Part shown: positions 20,592 through 31,229 of the stretch, in pieces
Layout: every line of letters starts with the position of its first letter
Numbering within the stretch: position 1 is the stretch's first letter
Origin: Fremontodendron californicum
Lineage: Eukaryota > Streptophyta > Magnoliopsida > Malvales > Malvaceae
Assembly: GCA_030761205.1 (NCBI GenBank)
Contig: JAULJL010000028.1
Span: 9,778,001 to 9,842,000, forward strand
Reading direction: 5' to 3'
DNA length: 64,000 nucleotides
The notes under the pieces: model-generated
The model's database searches: none
What the model was told of the DNA's origin: nothing
Seen by the model: only the letters and a program-made list of their open reading frames with translations
Position numbers and translations under genes: made by a program

Positions 20592-22074
20592 TGATAACTC
20601 GTATAATTATATAGTTTTTAGTTATGTTTTATTATTGTTTTGTGTCAAATACGAGTTATTATTGCTTAGTCTAATTGTGTTTATGATCTTTTATATTTTT
20701 ATGTAATTTGGTGTTTTTCATGAGTTTCTTTGAGTGATTTCAGATTACTAGAATTAAGGGCAAATCCAGTTCAGTTCCAGTTCCGACACCTTTTGCCATA
20801 TCAGCTATATCTCGAGTTTCACTGAAGCAATAAGGCTGAACTTTGTATCCCTACAAAGCTAAGAAGCATATCTATCTTTTTCATGTTTTACACTTCTTGA
20901 AACGGAGTCGTTTTCCCTAGCGAAATCGACCATCAAGTTGGCTGATGTGCAATGACGTCTGTTCTGCACCGTTTTGGTATTTTGACCATATCTCCCGATC
21001 CACGTGCGCAAATGATCTGATTCCAACGGCTATGGATCCGTAACTGATAGGGGTATATTTTTCGAGAAGACCATTTTATCAGATCGAGCCTCCAACATTG
21101 ACAAAATCGACCATCAAGCTGGCTGATCAGAATTGTCATACAATATGACGAAAATTGTTAGAAAAATGCACCCACCTATTATACCTACCTTTGAAATTTG
21201 TAAAGCTTGTCTCTTGTCATTTAGCCCTCCAAAATGTGTATAAATAGAGGGCCTTGGATGAGTATTGGGATACATTGATACATTGGTAGGATAGCCATTG
21301 TAATAAAATTCTCTAAGTTTTCTTTTTCTTTCCTTTCTCTAGTTTTCTTTTTCTTCTTACATTTCTTTTCATTTTATTCATATCTAGTATGTGTTTCTAA
21401 TCATATTGTTGAGGTGATGAGGTGAAGCTCTTGGTAAATGCTAAGGTTAGTCTCTTAAACATGAGCTAAAATGAATCATCATTTATAAGCACTAGCATAG
21501 ATAATATTTTCTTTTGGTTTAAAATCATACTTGCAAAGTAGAGATCTTGATTCATTATTGACAATGAAAATGGCACAGTAAATGCTTGGTTTCATAACCT
21601 TGATTTGTTGTAGACATATACCTTGGCATAAGGAATGCTTGGACTCTTTTTATGAGTTTTGAGGACACCAAATGAACATAATATCATATGCTATGGACGT
21701 TGGACAATTTGGACTGAATTGCTAAACCTTCCGATTGGAACCTCCCTTATGTGTGGATTTCAATTGTGTAATAAAACAAGATTAATCTTAGCATAACACC
21801 AAGAGTGGATTCTCTACCTCAACATCCTTTCTTATTGTTTTTTATATTTTGTTTAATTTCTTTTATGTTATTTTATTTATTTTGTTCTCTAATATCTTGT
21901 TTATTTTGTTTTGTTGTTGATTCCCTAATATCTTGTTTACTTTCTTTTTCTTATATATTTATAAACTTATACTTACTAATACGCTTCCCTGTGGTTCGAC
22001 CTCGGACACCCGAGAATTTATTACTTGAACATAACCTGCACTTGGGTTTACAACTCTTAATTGAGTCACCATCA
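20592..22074 (+). repeat. 3' LTR of the Athila-like element
   Basis: Same length as the 5' LTR with constant offset 7,831, ending CACCATCA followed by target duplication TCAAA (22,075-22,079) and then TIR exon sequence CAGCTTATCTCC. Confidence 0.93.
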
Positions 22075-22307
22075 TCAAACAGCTTATCTCCAGGTTTCAT
22101 GTTCTTGTTGTCCAAGAAAGGTTGCAGGTTTCGTCGTGAAAGATGATCGTAGAGTAAGGTCGCTATAGTTCTCTTTGTGTCAATGCCTCTATGATTAATG
22201 AAAACATCGCAAGCTTTATTTGTCATAATCGTTGCTGCTGTTTGGCGAGCAAGAAAGTTGCGATGGAAGTTCATCATGGCAGCTGATGAATAACGTTGCA
22301 TATGCAT

Positions 22308-23042
22308 GGTTTTCGATCAAGCTGGAAAATAAAGGAAAACCTAATTATATTGGTGGCTTGTATCTTAAGAATATATATAGGAGTCTCTAATTGAATGATT
22401 TGGTCTAATTGTTTTTCCTAAGCGTGGATTTCAATGCTTCGTTTACAAGCTTTTTTACTTCTATAGTTGAACTTGAATTGAAAGAAAGAATATATGAAAG
22501 ATTGAACAATTTAGCGACGACATGTATTTTATTTTGACAAGGGGAGGAAGGGAAACAAAAACCTTGACCAAATCTATGCCTTTGGACAATTTGGAAAATT
22601 TTCCATTGACCCTTCAAATAAGTTACATTTTGAACCCTCTCTTTTTTCTTTTTTTTTTTTTCCTTTTTCTTTCTCTTGTATAATTTATTTATGTAGACCT
22701 GATAATTTGTATATGTGTGTTGTATCTCGTATTTTTGTGTATAAGTCATGTAAATATAAACACAACACAATTTATTAAATTTGTCAAAATTAAATTTTAA
22801 ACACAAATATAATACGTGTATTAAATGTATCATGTTAACCGCGTTAATTATGTTTAAATGTGTCGTGTCATATTAATTACATTGTTTTCGTTTTTTATTA
22901 AACGTGTAATGTTTTCGAATTATATCTAAAATTATGAGATCCAATTTTATGCTTTAAATGCAAAAAGGAAATATTTTGACTGCTCACATTCTATTTTTTA
23001 CCATACTTGGAAATAAATAAATAAAAATTATAAGATCAAAGA
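22308..23042. other. 5' flank of TIR gene copy A
   Basis: Upstream DNA of the minus-strand TIR gene, alignable to copy B from 38,956. Includes a CT-rich tract (22,620-22,675) and, at 22,800-22,915, a CGTGTATTAAATGTATCATG...CGTGTCATATTAATTAC repeat also seen at about 30,370-30,620. A candidate promoter region, but no convincing TATA box was fixed. Confidence 0.4.
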
Positions 23043-23317
23043 AGTAGACATGTTCATATAGGCCCGGCCTGTATTGGGCCGGGTTTGAACAAGTATTGTT
23101 TTAATTTGATCCGGCTCGAATTACTATTTATTGATAAAAAAATATATATTTTTTTATTTAAACTTAATTATAAAATATATAAATATTAATATAAAATATT
23201 TTTTTTAATATTTTTTAAATAATGATTCGAGTTTACGGACCGATCCGAATCAAAATTGTGTAAAAAATATAAAACTAATTCGGATCGCAACCCAATCTAA
23301 CTCATAAATAGGTCTAC
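23043..23317. repeat. MITE family A, copy A3
   Basis: GTAGACATGTTCATATAGGC at left and ATAAATAGGTCTAC at right are inverted ends; GGCCCGGCCTGTATTGGGCC lies just inside. Copy B version at 39,719-40,004. Confidence 0.7.
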
Positions 23318-25330
23318 ATATAAGAAAAGCAAAGTAAAGACATGAAAAGCACATGTTTTAGTGCTTGTCTACTTTGACTGTTTGATCAAACAAAGGTACC
23401 ATAAAACAGAAAGAAAACTTTGTTTGTCCTTATCCCCATTGAAGGAATTTCTTAGTAGCAAAGTGGAAACTTCTCTAACGGTTTCAAGATTTGGGTTTCG
23501 ACATGCACCGACCAAACTGAGAAAAATAAATAATTTTTCAAAAGATGGAAAATGGAAGGAAAAAAATAGGGTGGCCAGAAGAAACATTAGGCTAACCCTT
23601 TATTTGACTGCAATTTTTTGTTATTAAATTGTAAATATAATTTATAAATCAATAAAATTTTTAAATTTCACAAATGAGATTAACAGATTAATACATATTT
23701 TTAAGGTATATTTAAAATTTTAAAAAACTAATTAAAATAGAAATAAGACATGTGTCAGATTCTTAACCTGCTTTGTGGAGTTAATTTTTTTTACCACGAA
23801 TGTATCAAATACGTTAAATTTAATTATGTATGTCATATTCTAAGTATTTGTTGACCCTAAGAATATACCACTAATAAAATAATGTGTTTTGGATACTTAT
23901 AAACATCTAATTAATGTTTTTACAAGTTTAATCTCAATATAATTTCCTTCTTATTTTCTTCTCTTTGTTAATATATAATATTTGAACACTTTTTTTTTTG
24001 AATAAATATTTGAACAGTTGATTTAATGGTATTAGCATACCATATGTTTAGGCTTTCCTCAAAGAGTTGAGTTCGATTTTTTTTTAATAATTATATTAAA
24101 TCACAAAAAAAAAAGGAAAATTAAAATTTTCCCTTCTTTGTTTTTCCCACTCTATTTTTATTTTTCTTCATTTTATTCTTCCCTCCCACACCAAACTACC
24201 TAGTATCAAGCCATTTAATTAACTAAGTTAGAGATATATTCGAGTTTTGTCCGAGCGTAATCCTCTCTTTAGACGATTTTAAAAATGCATTTTTTCACAT
24301 TAATCTGATCTGATACGTTCAGAATTTTACTTCTGAATTGGCTTTTACAATTATAACATAGTTTATCATTCAACCACCATTGATTAAATTTTGAATTTTT
24401 AGTTTACTCTTTACATATTATTGATCTATACGTTGAATATTTTATCAATATATAGAAATTTTGATTTTCTGTTTTAATTTCTAATTTTTTTAAGGATTAA
24501 TATTTGATACACTGACAATATATAGGGCTATATACTGTCAGTGCATCCTACAATGACACGTGTTAAAGTTATGTTGTTGGGGTTAAGGGTTAGTGGTTAG
24601 GGTTAGGGATTAGTGGTTAGAGTTAAGGGTTAGTGGTTAGTTTTTTTATGAGGTGTCAGTATAGAATTCACTATCAGTGTATGAAGTCTATACCCGTGCA
24701 TCAAAAACGAACTCTTTTTTTAATTAATGAGAAAATTCATAAACTTTTTCTAAATCACTTCTTCTAAATATTTTTTTAACGTATAACAAATTTACATTCT
24801 TAAGTTTTCTAACAGGATTTATATTTGATGCACCGACACTGTATAAATGTATATACGAACAGTGAATTAGATAATATCATCTCATTAGAAATAAAATTAT
24901 ATGTATTTATTTTTAAAAACTTTTAATGATGTGATATCATCTGATTCACTGACAGTATATAAATATATAGACGGTCAATATATCATATATAAACCCTTTC
25001 TAACATACATGAATAAAGATATATTTATATATAATTGTATTTCTTTTGACTCCATTATTCATTCTCATTATATAGTCCTTAACTCTTTTAAATTTTTTCT
25101 ATAAAACATAAAAATTTATCTTTCATTGGTTTAATTTGCATTTTTTTCTCCCTTAAATGTTGAAAAAGTTATATACTTCCAATCATTCATAGAATATTAT
25201 AACAAAAACTATTCCTGATGTAGAGTTTTTAGATTTTATATATTATAACAATTTTTTTATGTACTATATTAATTTATTAATTATTTTAAATATACGTTAA
25301 GACAGTATGAGATAATTTTTAAATTTTATT
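23318..25330. other. AT-rich non-coding DNA with small fold-back repeats
   Basis: No gene. Contains a perfect-looking hairpin CACTGACA...TGTCAGTG at 24,510-24,543 whose ends (TTTGATACACTGACA) recur at about 24,690-24,715, 24,825-24,850 and 24,940-24,990, suggesting a small MITE family. Bases 24,576-24,640 are telomere-like (GGTTAGGGTTAGGGATTAG with variants). Most of 23,590-24,998 is absent from copy B. Confidence 0.5.
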
Positions 25331-25600
25331 AATGAAGTTTAAAAACTTCACTCTCCAATTTGAGTTTTTAAAATTTAACGTTGATGATTCTATTAGTCGT
25401 AAGCCTGGACCTGTTGGATGTGGAGGTGTTTTGAAATTTTATTTTAATAGTCTGGTGTTGGTTTTATTTTCTTGTTCTTTGGGTGTTAGAGATTTTAACA
25501 TTGTGGAATTGTGTGCAATCAAATTTGCTTAGAGATATTTTTGAAATCAAGATTGTTTTGGACAATCCTTTAATTCTGTTCGCAGTATATGAAATTTTAT
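25331..25600 (+). pseudogene. LINE RNase H-domain remnant, copy A
   Basis: The 66-codon frame 25,332-25,532 includes LKFNVDDSISRKPGPVGCGG, then VLVLFSCSLGVRDFNIVELC and AIKFA, the start of the RNase H-like domain of plant LINE or RVT pseudogenes. The frame stops after the ELCAIKFA block. Copy B has a longer but more broken remnant at 40,800-41,400. Confidence 0.65.
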
Positions 25601-25679
25601 ATTACTATAAGAAATTTTATACTACCATTAAGTACCAAAAATAAAAATATTACTAGAAAAACTACCCCGCTTTGATGGG

Positions 25680-25805
25680 ATACTTTTAATTTTTTTTATT
25701 TAATTTTTCAAGAACCTTCCAAATATATGAAAAAATTTTAAAAAAACATATCCGTATCGGACACATAGCCGTATCCGATATTCTCACCCGAATCTTGTAA
25801 CATAG
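25680..25805 (-). repeat. hAT-like MITE family C, truncated copy
   Basis: Shares CGTATCGGACACATAGCCGT, TCACCCGAATCTTGTAACATAG with the family described at 54,077-54,276. The other end is degraded. Confidence 0.6.
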
Positions 25806-25867
25806 GTAAGTTGAATGAAAACAACTCTGTTGGTCCGTTTCGCAGAAAACATGAATTTTTCCCTTTA

Positions 25868-25874
25868 AAATGCC

Positions 25875-25913
<39 letters not shown>
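25868..25913. repeat. (TA)n microsatellite
   Basis: About 45 bp of uninterrupted TA repeats. Confidence 0.9.
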
Positions 25914-25916
<3 letters not shown>

Positions 25917-26190
25917 AACTATCAGTGTTAAAATCATTAAATAAGTAAATCAGTTGTAGGATTTGGATTAAGCAGGCAAGAGATGATTTTCTTTTTCAGT
26001 GGCATTTTCCTTATTATTTCAGCTTTAATATATAACTGAGATAAATGATGTTCCAGGTCATCTTTGATAGGGGTAGTGACATAATAATTGTGGGTCGTGA
26101 AATCATTAAGGCAGCAAACCCTGCAGAGGTAGCTCGTGAATACCGCCTTCAAGGATGGGAGGCCTTCTTTTTGCCCTTGGTTCCTTTAGC

Positions 26191-26375
26191 CTAAGTTACT
26201 GGATTCGGGTGTGAGTGTCAGATATGGATATGTATCTGATACGAGTATAGTCAATTTTTTCAAGTTTTTCCATATATTTGTAGGGTTCTTGGAGGATCAT
26301 ATCCCCATACCTATATCCGAATATGCGTCGAAGACGAGTACTTAAAAAAAAATAAAAAAAGTCGAAGCAACATAG
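26191..26375 (+). repeat. hAT-like MITE family C copy
   Basis: Starts CTAAGTTACTGGATTCGGGT and ends GTCGAAGCAACATAG. Flanks CCTTTAGC/CCCTTGGC agree at 6 of 8 positions, an eroded 8-bp target duplication. Confidence 0.75.
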
Positions 26376-26579
26376 CCCTTGGCTGTTTCCTTTTGTATTC
26401 TTCATCACTTGCAAACTTCCCAGATTGCTTCTTCAACCGATCGCTTCTTCAAAAATCAATAAAAAAAAAGTGATGAATGATGATGCTTGGACAGTTTCAA
26501 TGATGAGACCTTTGAGAGGTTTCCCTCTTTCTGTTACTTTTATTTGCCAATTTTTCATTAAAGTTTTCTTTGGGTGTTG

Positions 26580-26970
26580 ATGCATTTGATTAAAAAATCG
26601 GATCGGATCGGTCGGTTGAATTAGTGGTCCGTCCAGTCAACGGGTATATTAAAACCGAAAATTTATCAAATTGATAAAAAAACCGGTTCAACCGGTAAAA
26701 AACCGGTTATATATGTTTTTTTTTATTTTTTTTTCCAAAAATTAATTTGAAATTATTGAGATTTGAACCTTTAACTTCTTAGTTTTATATTAAAGACCAT
26801 ACCACATAGTCAAATACATATTTTTATTAATTATTAACTATATTTAATATTTATTTAACATTAAACTTAATGTTTAAATATTAAAAAAAATTATCAAATC
26901 GACCGGTTCAACTGGTTGAACTAAAAATCGAAGGTCTAATTGATTCGATTTTCGATCCAATTTTTTTAAT
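26580..26970. repeat. MITE family B copy in the spacer
   Basis: AAAAAATCGGATCGGATCGG at left, inverted near ATTCGATTTTCGATCC at right; CCGGTTCAACCGGT and GGTTCAACTGGTT blocks and the TTTGAACC...ACCATACCACATAG core identify the family. Confidence 0.65.
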
Positions 26971-27716
26971 TTTGTGCTGATGTGATGATCCATTGGCTTT
27001 TGTTGGGGACAAAGCATCATAAAGGCATCTCAATCTCCCATCAGAAGCTTAAAAAACTGAAAGTTGGATTCAATTCGAACCAATAGCTGAGTTTCTTTTA
27101 ATGGATTTTCCTCCCTTTTGGGTGATCATTTTCTTTTCTGAATACAGCTGCTTCATTTGGAATCATATATGGTTTGTCAAAAGAAGCTTATAATTTCTTT
27201 CTTGGTAGATGCTTGCTGGTTTAAGGTTTTGCAATGCCTGGTTTTTTCAAACCAAACCAATAAGCCTTAATCCCAATATATTTGAGGTCGGCAATGCCTG
27301 ATTTTTTCAATTTGATTAAATATATTGTAGTTTCAATGATATTACTTACATGCTTAATTTCAGCAGTAGCTTCCATGGAGATTTGCAATTCAGATTTTGC
27401 AAGTGTTATACTGCAAATATTGTGGTTTTTAGCCATTAACTAGTTTGAAATTCTTACTGGGATTCAGAAAAGTGCTTTTCTCTTTTTAACTCTCTTCCAT
27501 TTTCCTTCCAATAAAATGTATAGCTTCTTTACAATCATCCCAAAAAGTTCAGTTGCAATTGAAAGGCATTAAGGCAGAAAAAGAAATCTTTCTTACTTTA
27601 TAGCAAGAAACAAGCAGCTGGATTTACATGAAGGCTGAAGCATATGGGCTGAGCAGATTTTCATTTTAGTGAGAGATGCAAAAACTCTTGCTGCGGTTGA
27701 TTCAATGACTATTATG
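26971..27716. other. Non-coding spacer
   Basis: No coding signal on either strand. The phrase GGCAATGCCTGGTTTTTTCAA/GGCAATGCCTGATTTTTTCAA occurs twice (about 27,229 and 27,291) as a short direct repeat. Confidence 0.45.
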
Positions 27717-27891
27717 CTATGTTACTTGGACTCATAGTGAGTGTCGAATATGGTATGTGTCCGGAATGAGTATACTCAATTTTTTTATAAATTTTTTCAT
27801 ATATTTAGAAGATCATATCTTCATAATCATACCCGAATATGTGTCTTGGACGCGGATACTTAAAAATAAATGAAAAGTCTGGATAACATAA
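27717..27891 (+). repeat. hAT-like MITE family C, old copy
   Basis: CTATGTTACTTGGACTCATA at left, GTCTGGATAACATAA at right; target duplication no longer clear. Confidence 0.65.
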
Positions 27892-28023
27892 CTAGGATTT
27901 TGGGGTTGACTTTATCAGCAGATTTTAAGGTTTCCAAAGAGAAATAAACAAAAATCATATGAAGTTTAAGATAGCTAAACCAATTTATGAATATGGAATT
28001 AACCCTCCAAAATACCAACAAAA

Positions 28024-28458
28024 ATGCTGAAATTTTCATTCTATAATATACAAGATCAGCTAAAGTTTAACCATCCAATAAAATCATTTACATATACTCT
28101 CTATATTCTTCAATTGATCAGAAATTTCCTGCTGTCAAAACTGGTAAAATTAAGAAAAAGAAAGCTACAGTACTTAAGCCATAGACATGTTAGAAAGCCT
28201 GCTTGGTTTTGGCCTGAAATTCCACCACCTAAGTGTCATCTTCCGATTGGTTGGTGTCAATGTCCTCCTCAATATCTCTTTGTTAGCACTATATCTCCTC
28301 ATGTTCTGCCTACCTACCATGTAACAACCATGCCTGCTACAAGGTACACCTCGGACGGGGTCTCGGAGGAGATGATGATGATGCTGTGTAACTTTTTCTA
28401 TGACCCCGAATCTCCTCCGCCGAAGACGGCGTTGCCGGAATTTCTAAAACTTGGGTAG
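28024..28458 (+). CDS. Hypothetical small protein, 144 aa
   Basis: Single-exon frame from a true ATG to TAG. The first 50 residues are hydrophobic and basic (ILQLIRNFLLSKLVKLRKRK). The C-terminal part is Pro- and Cys-rich and looks coding (AWFWPEIPPPKCHLPIGWCQ, CPPQYLFV, LCNFFYDPESPPPKTALPEF) and is clearly less AT-rich than its surroundings. A membrane-associated N-terminal helix is possible. I recognise no family or catalytic motif. It is the only coding-like frame in the spacer between the duplicated segments, and an ATG further in cannot be excluded. Confidence 0.45.
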   Translation: MLKFSFYNIQDQLKFNHPIKSFTYTLYILQLIRNFLLSKLVKLRKRKLQYLSHRHVRKPAWFWPEIPPPKCHLPIGWCQCPPQYLFVSTISPHVLPTYHVTTMPATRYTSDGVSEEMMMMLCNFFYDPESPPPKTALPEFLKLG

Positions 28459-30365
28459 TTTTTTGCTCAGGGATGCTCAATTGCATATTGTGGAGTAGGT
28501 GATTTGAGTATATAATTGGTAGGATGAATTGGTCATGCCTAGATTATTTTGATTTGTTAAGTTTATATAGAATGGCATAATTTTTTTTTTTTTTACTTGG
28601 TAATTGGGATTTCTTGGAAGGCTTCTTTGATTCTTAGAAATTGGGTTGGGAGACTTTGACCAAAGTTTGAGACTTAGTAGATTTTCAAAATTCCTTTAGA
28701 TAAAAGTTTATACAACAAGCTTTTTCCCCTTTCAGTGAGGTGGACCACTAAATCCAACCCCATTGTTGAATTTTTGACTTCCACACCAAATTTTTGATCT
28801 AATTGTAGCCCTGTAAATATTGGGTTTGTTTGTTATTTTTTCAATACATTTATTGTCATCAATCATATATATAAGATTCACTCATAAATTATAAAAGCCA
28901 TACATATAAAGGATGATGACTTGTATATTAAAAAGTAATAAATAAAAAAATAATATAGAATCCATATCCGTAAAAAAAAAAAAAAAAATTACTATAGTTT
29001 TTTGTTAAGTTGTTTTTTGGACGCGTAAAAGTTTTGAGTTATACACTGAAAGTTTTTTTTTCATTATTTTTAATATATTCATTATTATCATTTATATGTA
29101 TAGAATTTACTCATTAATTGCGAAAGTTATATTTCCGAACGTTGATTAAAGACATTAAAAAGTAATGGATTGGTTTTTCTGTCCATTAGTGTTAAATACA
29201 TTTATTGTCATCAGTCATATATGTAAGATTCAGATTAGGATCTAATCCATTATCTTTTTGTCCATTACTTTTCAATACACTTATCATTATCATTCACTTA
29301 CTTAAGACCCACTTATTAATTGTGAACGTGTGAACGATGATTAACTATGTATTGGAAAGTAATGAATTGAAAAGTAATGGAAAAAAGTCAGATCCGTAAG
29401 ATTCACTCATAAATTATAAAAGCCATACACGTAAATGGTGATAATGTGTGTATTGAAAAGTAATGGATAAAAAAAAATTAATGAAGAATCCAAATTTCGT
29501 AAAAAAAAAAAAAATTATTATAGTTTTTGTTAAGTTGTTTTTTGGACGAGTAAAAGTTTCGCAAACAAAGTTTTTTGTTTATTATTTTTTTAATATGCTC
29601 ATTGTTATCATTCATATGTATAGGATTTACTTATTAATTGTGAATATTATACTTATAAATGATGATTAAAAATGCACCCGAATTTTTGACTCAATTGATT
29701 GGTGCATGCTTTCCTTACTCAAGAACAAAGTTCGAATCCCCTTTTTCAAATTATCAAAAAGAAAAAATCTAGGCCAACTCATTTCTCATGGTTGCTGATA
29801 AGTGATAAGCTTTCTTTAGGAACATAAATGAAATCTATCATATTTTATGGAGTTAAATGGTTAGTGGTTTTGAGTTGTCACAATTTTTCCATCACTGAAG
29901 GCAGCCAAGACCCAACATCCATCCCACATTTTGATAATTTGTCTATGTTGTTTTGATTATTAAAAAAGTTATTATATTATTTTATTTTTCTTAAGTAAAT
30001 TTCAATATCTTTATTGTATTCAAATAAACTTTTATCCTCTAATTTGTATTGAAATAAATTTTTATTTAAAATGAAATATTGATTTATGTTAAGAGTTTAT
30101 TTAAGTATATATTGAAGATTAAAAAATTATTTGAATATAAATTAAAAATTAAATGCTTATTTTATTGTAAATTAAAAGGTAAGATTTATTTGAATATAAT
30201 AAATTTATAAAAACTTGCTTATATAAAGAGATAAAATTTAGGATTTTTTTGTTACTATAGATTATAAAATTATTTTAAGTATTAATTTGGATTATTATAC
30301 TATTGTTTGTATATATAATGAAGGGATTGGTGAGCTGAGTCAATCCATCCAAACCATATAAGCAA
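28459..30365. other. Non-coding DNA with repeated ATTCACTCATAAATTATAAAAG modules
   Basis: A module of roughly 100-150 bp, with ATTGTCATCAATCATATATA, AGATTCACTCATAAATTATA, a GATGAT block and AAAAGTAATGGAT, recurs in degraded form at about 28,850, 29,085, 29,195, 29,275, 29,390 and 29,590. No coding is supported. Confidence 0.45.
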
Positions 30366-30625
30366 AAGACCTGGTAATATTGGATACGACACGATTACAC
30401 GATAAGGATACGACAAGAAAAAGTAACTAAAAACACGAATACGAACACGACACGATACGATACGAAAAAATAACACGAACACGACATAAATACATGAATG
30501 TCTCAAAATCTATATAATACGAATTATTAACGTATCAAAGTTTATATAAATATAAAATACCTTAAACACGATTATGACATGACAAAATAAACGAACACGA
30601 CACTAATACACGAATTGTCACAAAA
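30366..30625. repeat. ACACGA-rich repeat element
   Basis: Several CACGACACGATACGATACGA/AACACGAACACGAC blocks and two copies of ACACGAAT..GTCACAAAATC-like phrases. Related text occurs inverted at 22,800-22,915 and 39,480-39,590. Probably a MITE family with CACGAC subterminal repeats. Confidence 0.45.
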
Positions 30626-31089
30626 TCCATTGCCACTTGCTGCAGCTGTGCAAATCACAACTTTCTTTTTCTTTAATTTCCAATTCCAACTTTTGACTCT
30701 GTTTTTTTTTTTTTTTTATATATATAAAAAAATCGTAATTTAAAGATAAAAAAAGTTATTGGATGATTGCATTAATTTTAAAGAATGATTGCATTAATTA
30801 ACTGAGTTAAATCTTGGATTTGACTCTTTTTTTATTTTTTACTATCTTGATACCCAAATCCTGAAATTATTTATAACAAGGAAAGATTTTTAATTTTAAT
30901 TTTTCTTTTTAAGCACAAGTGTATCATCCAAGGCAAGTTGATGTTGGTGCCACCTGTTTCCTTTTATTTTAAAACAATAGAAAATTATAATTTTTTGGTA
31001 ACTTAAATTCACAGTTTGTGATATCTTACAAAAAGAAAATTACCTTTCACTATGATTTTTCAAGTATTTTAGTAACATTTTATTTTCAT
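30626..31089. other. AT-rich spacer before duplication copy B
   Basis: Nothing recognised apart from poly-T and AT tracts. Confidence 0.5.
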
Positions 31090-31229
31090 GCACAAATTAA
31101 TATACATGTCAATAACAACATTTTGACACAGTGGGGATGAGTATGACGTCAGATGTGTCACATCATAAAATTTAATATTTTCCTACCCACATTGGTGCCA
31201 CATGTTCTTGACATGTACATTTTCTCTTA

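Larger units (their letters stand above)
12761..22074 (+). mobile_element. Non-autonomous Athila-like LTR retrotransposon carrying a LOG gene
   Basis: A 9,314-bp element with LTRs at 12,761-14,243 and 20,592-22,074 (both 1,483 bp, TGATAACTCG...CACCATCA), a TCAAA 5-bp target duplication and a primer site complementary to tRNA-Asp. Order: 5' LTR, primer site, leader with three hairpin repeats, Gag-protease-integrase tail ORF, ORF2 with a cysteine cluster, LOG-type ORF, about 1.75 kb non-coding, polypurine tract, 3' LTR. The LTRs show no length difference and no mismatch in the passages I compared, so insertion is recent. Reverse transcriptase, RNase H and the integrase catalytic core are absent, so movement needs a helper. 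The Athila assignment rests on the Gag sequence style, the DLGAS protease motif, the tRNA-Asp primer and LTR size. It interrupts TIR gene copy A; the uninterrupted site is in copy B at about 38,725-38,730. Confidence 0.92.
11699..22307 (-). pseudogene. TIR-domain (TIR-only) gene, copy A, disrupted by retrotransposon
   Basis: The 5' part of exon 1 is at 22,307-22,075 (MHMQRYSSAAMMNFHRNFLA, then DVFINHRGIDTKRT). The 3' part of exon 1 is at 12,760-12,492. Exon 2 is at 11,780-11,699 (WSDVVTSASEIVIESLIEN, stop TAA). The Athila-like element sits in exon 1 between them, with TCAAA duplicated at 12,756-12,760 and 22,075-22,079. Apart from the insertion the frame and the exon 1 donor GGTAAG are intact, so the gene was probably functional before a recent hit. 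Differences from copy B include YDHLSRRN instead of YDQLSRLN. Confidence 0.9.
5414..25652 (+). repeat. Segmental duplication, copy A
   Basis: From CACAAATTAAT near 5414 to AGTACCAAAAATAAAAAT near 25,650 the sequence runs parallel to 31,090-41,061, with many substitutions and small indels. Copy A contains the 9.3 kb Athila-like element (12,761-22,074) and about 1.4 kb at 23,590-24,998 absent from copy B. Copy B contains a Tourist-like MITE absent from A. Both copies hold the solo LTR, the TIR gene and the same MITEs in the same order and orientation. Confidence 0.9.

Noticed and set aside
22405..22833. 142-codon minus-strand frame upstream of the TIR gene
   Set aside because: Mostly poly-Lys and low-complexity from an A/T-rich promoter region; the counterpart in copy B is broken.
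25866..25913. TA-rich stretch as a promoter
   Set aside because: It is a simple microsatellite without a nearby gene start.
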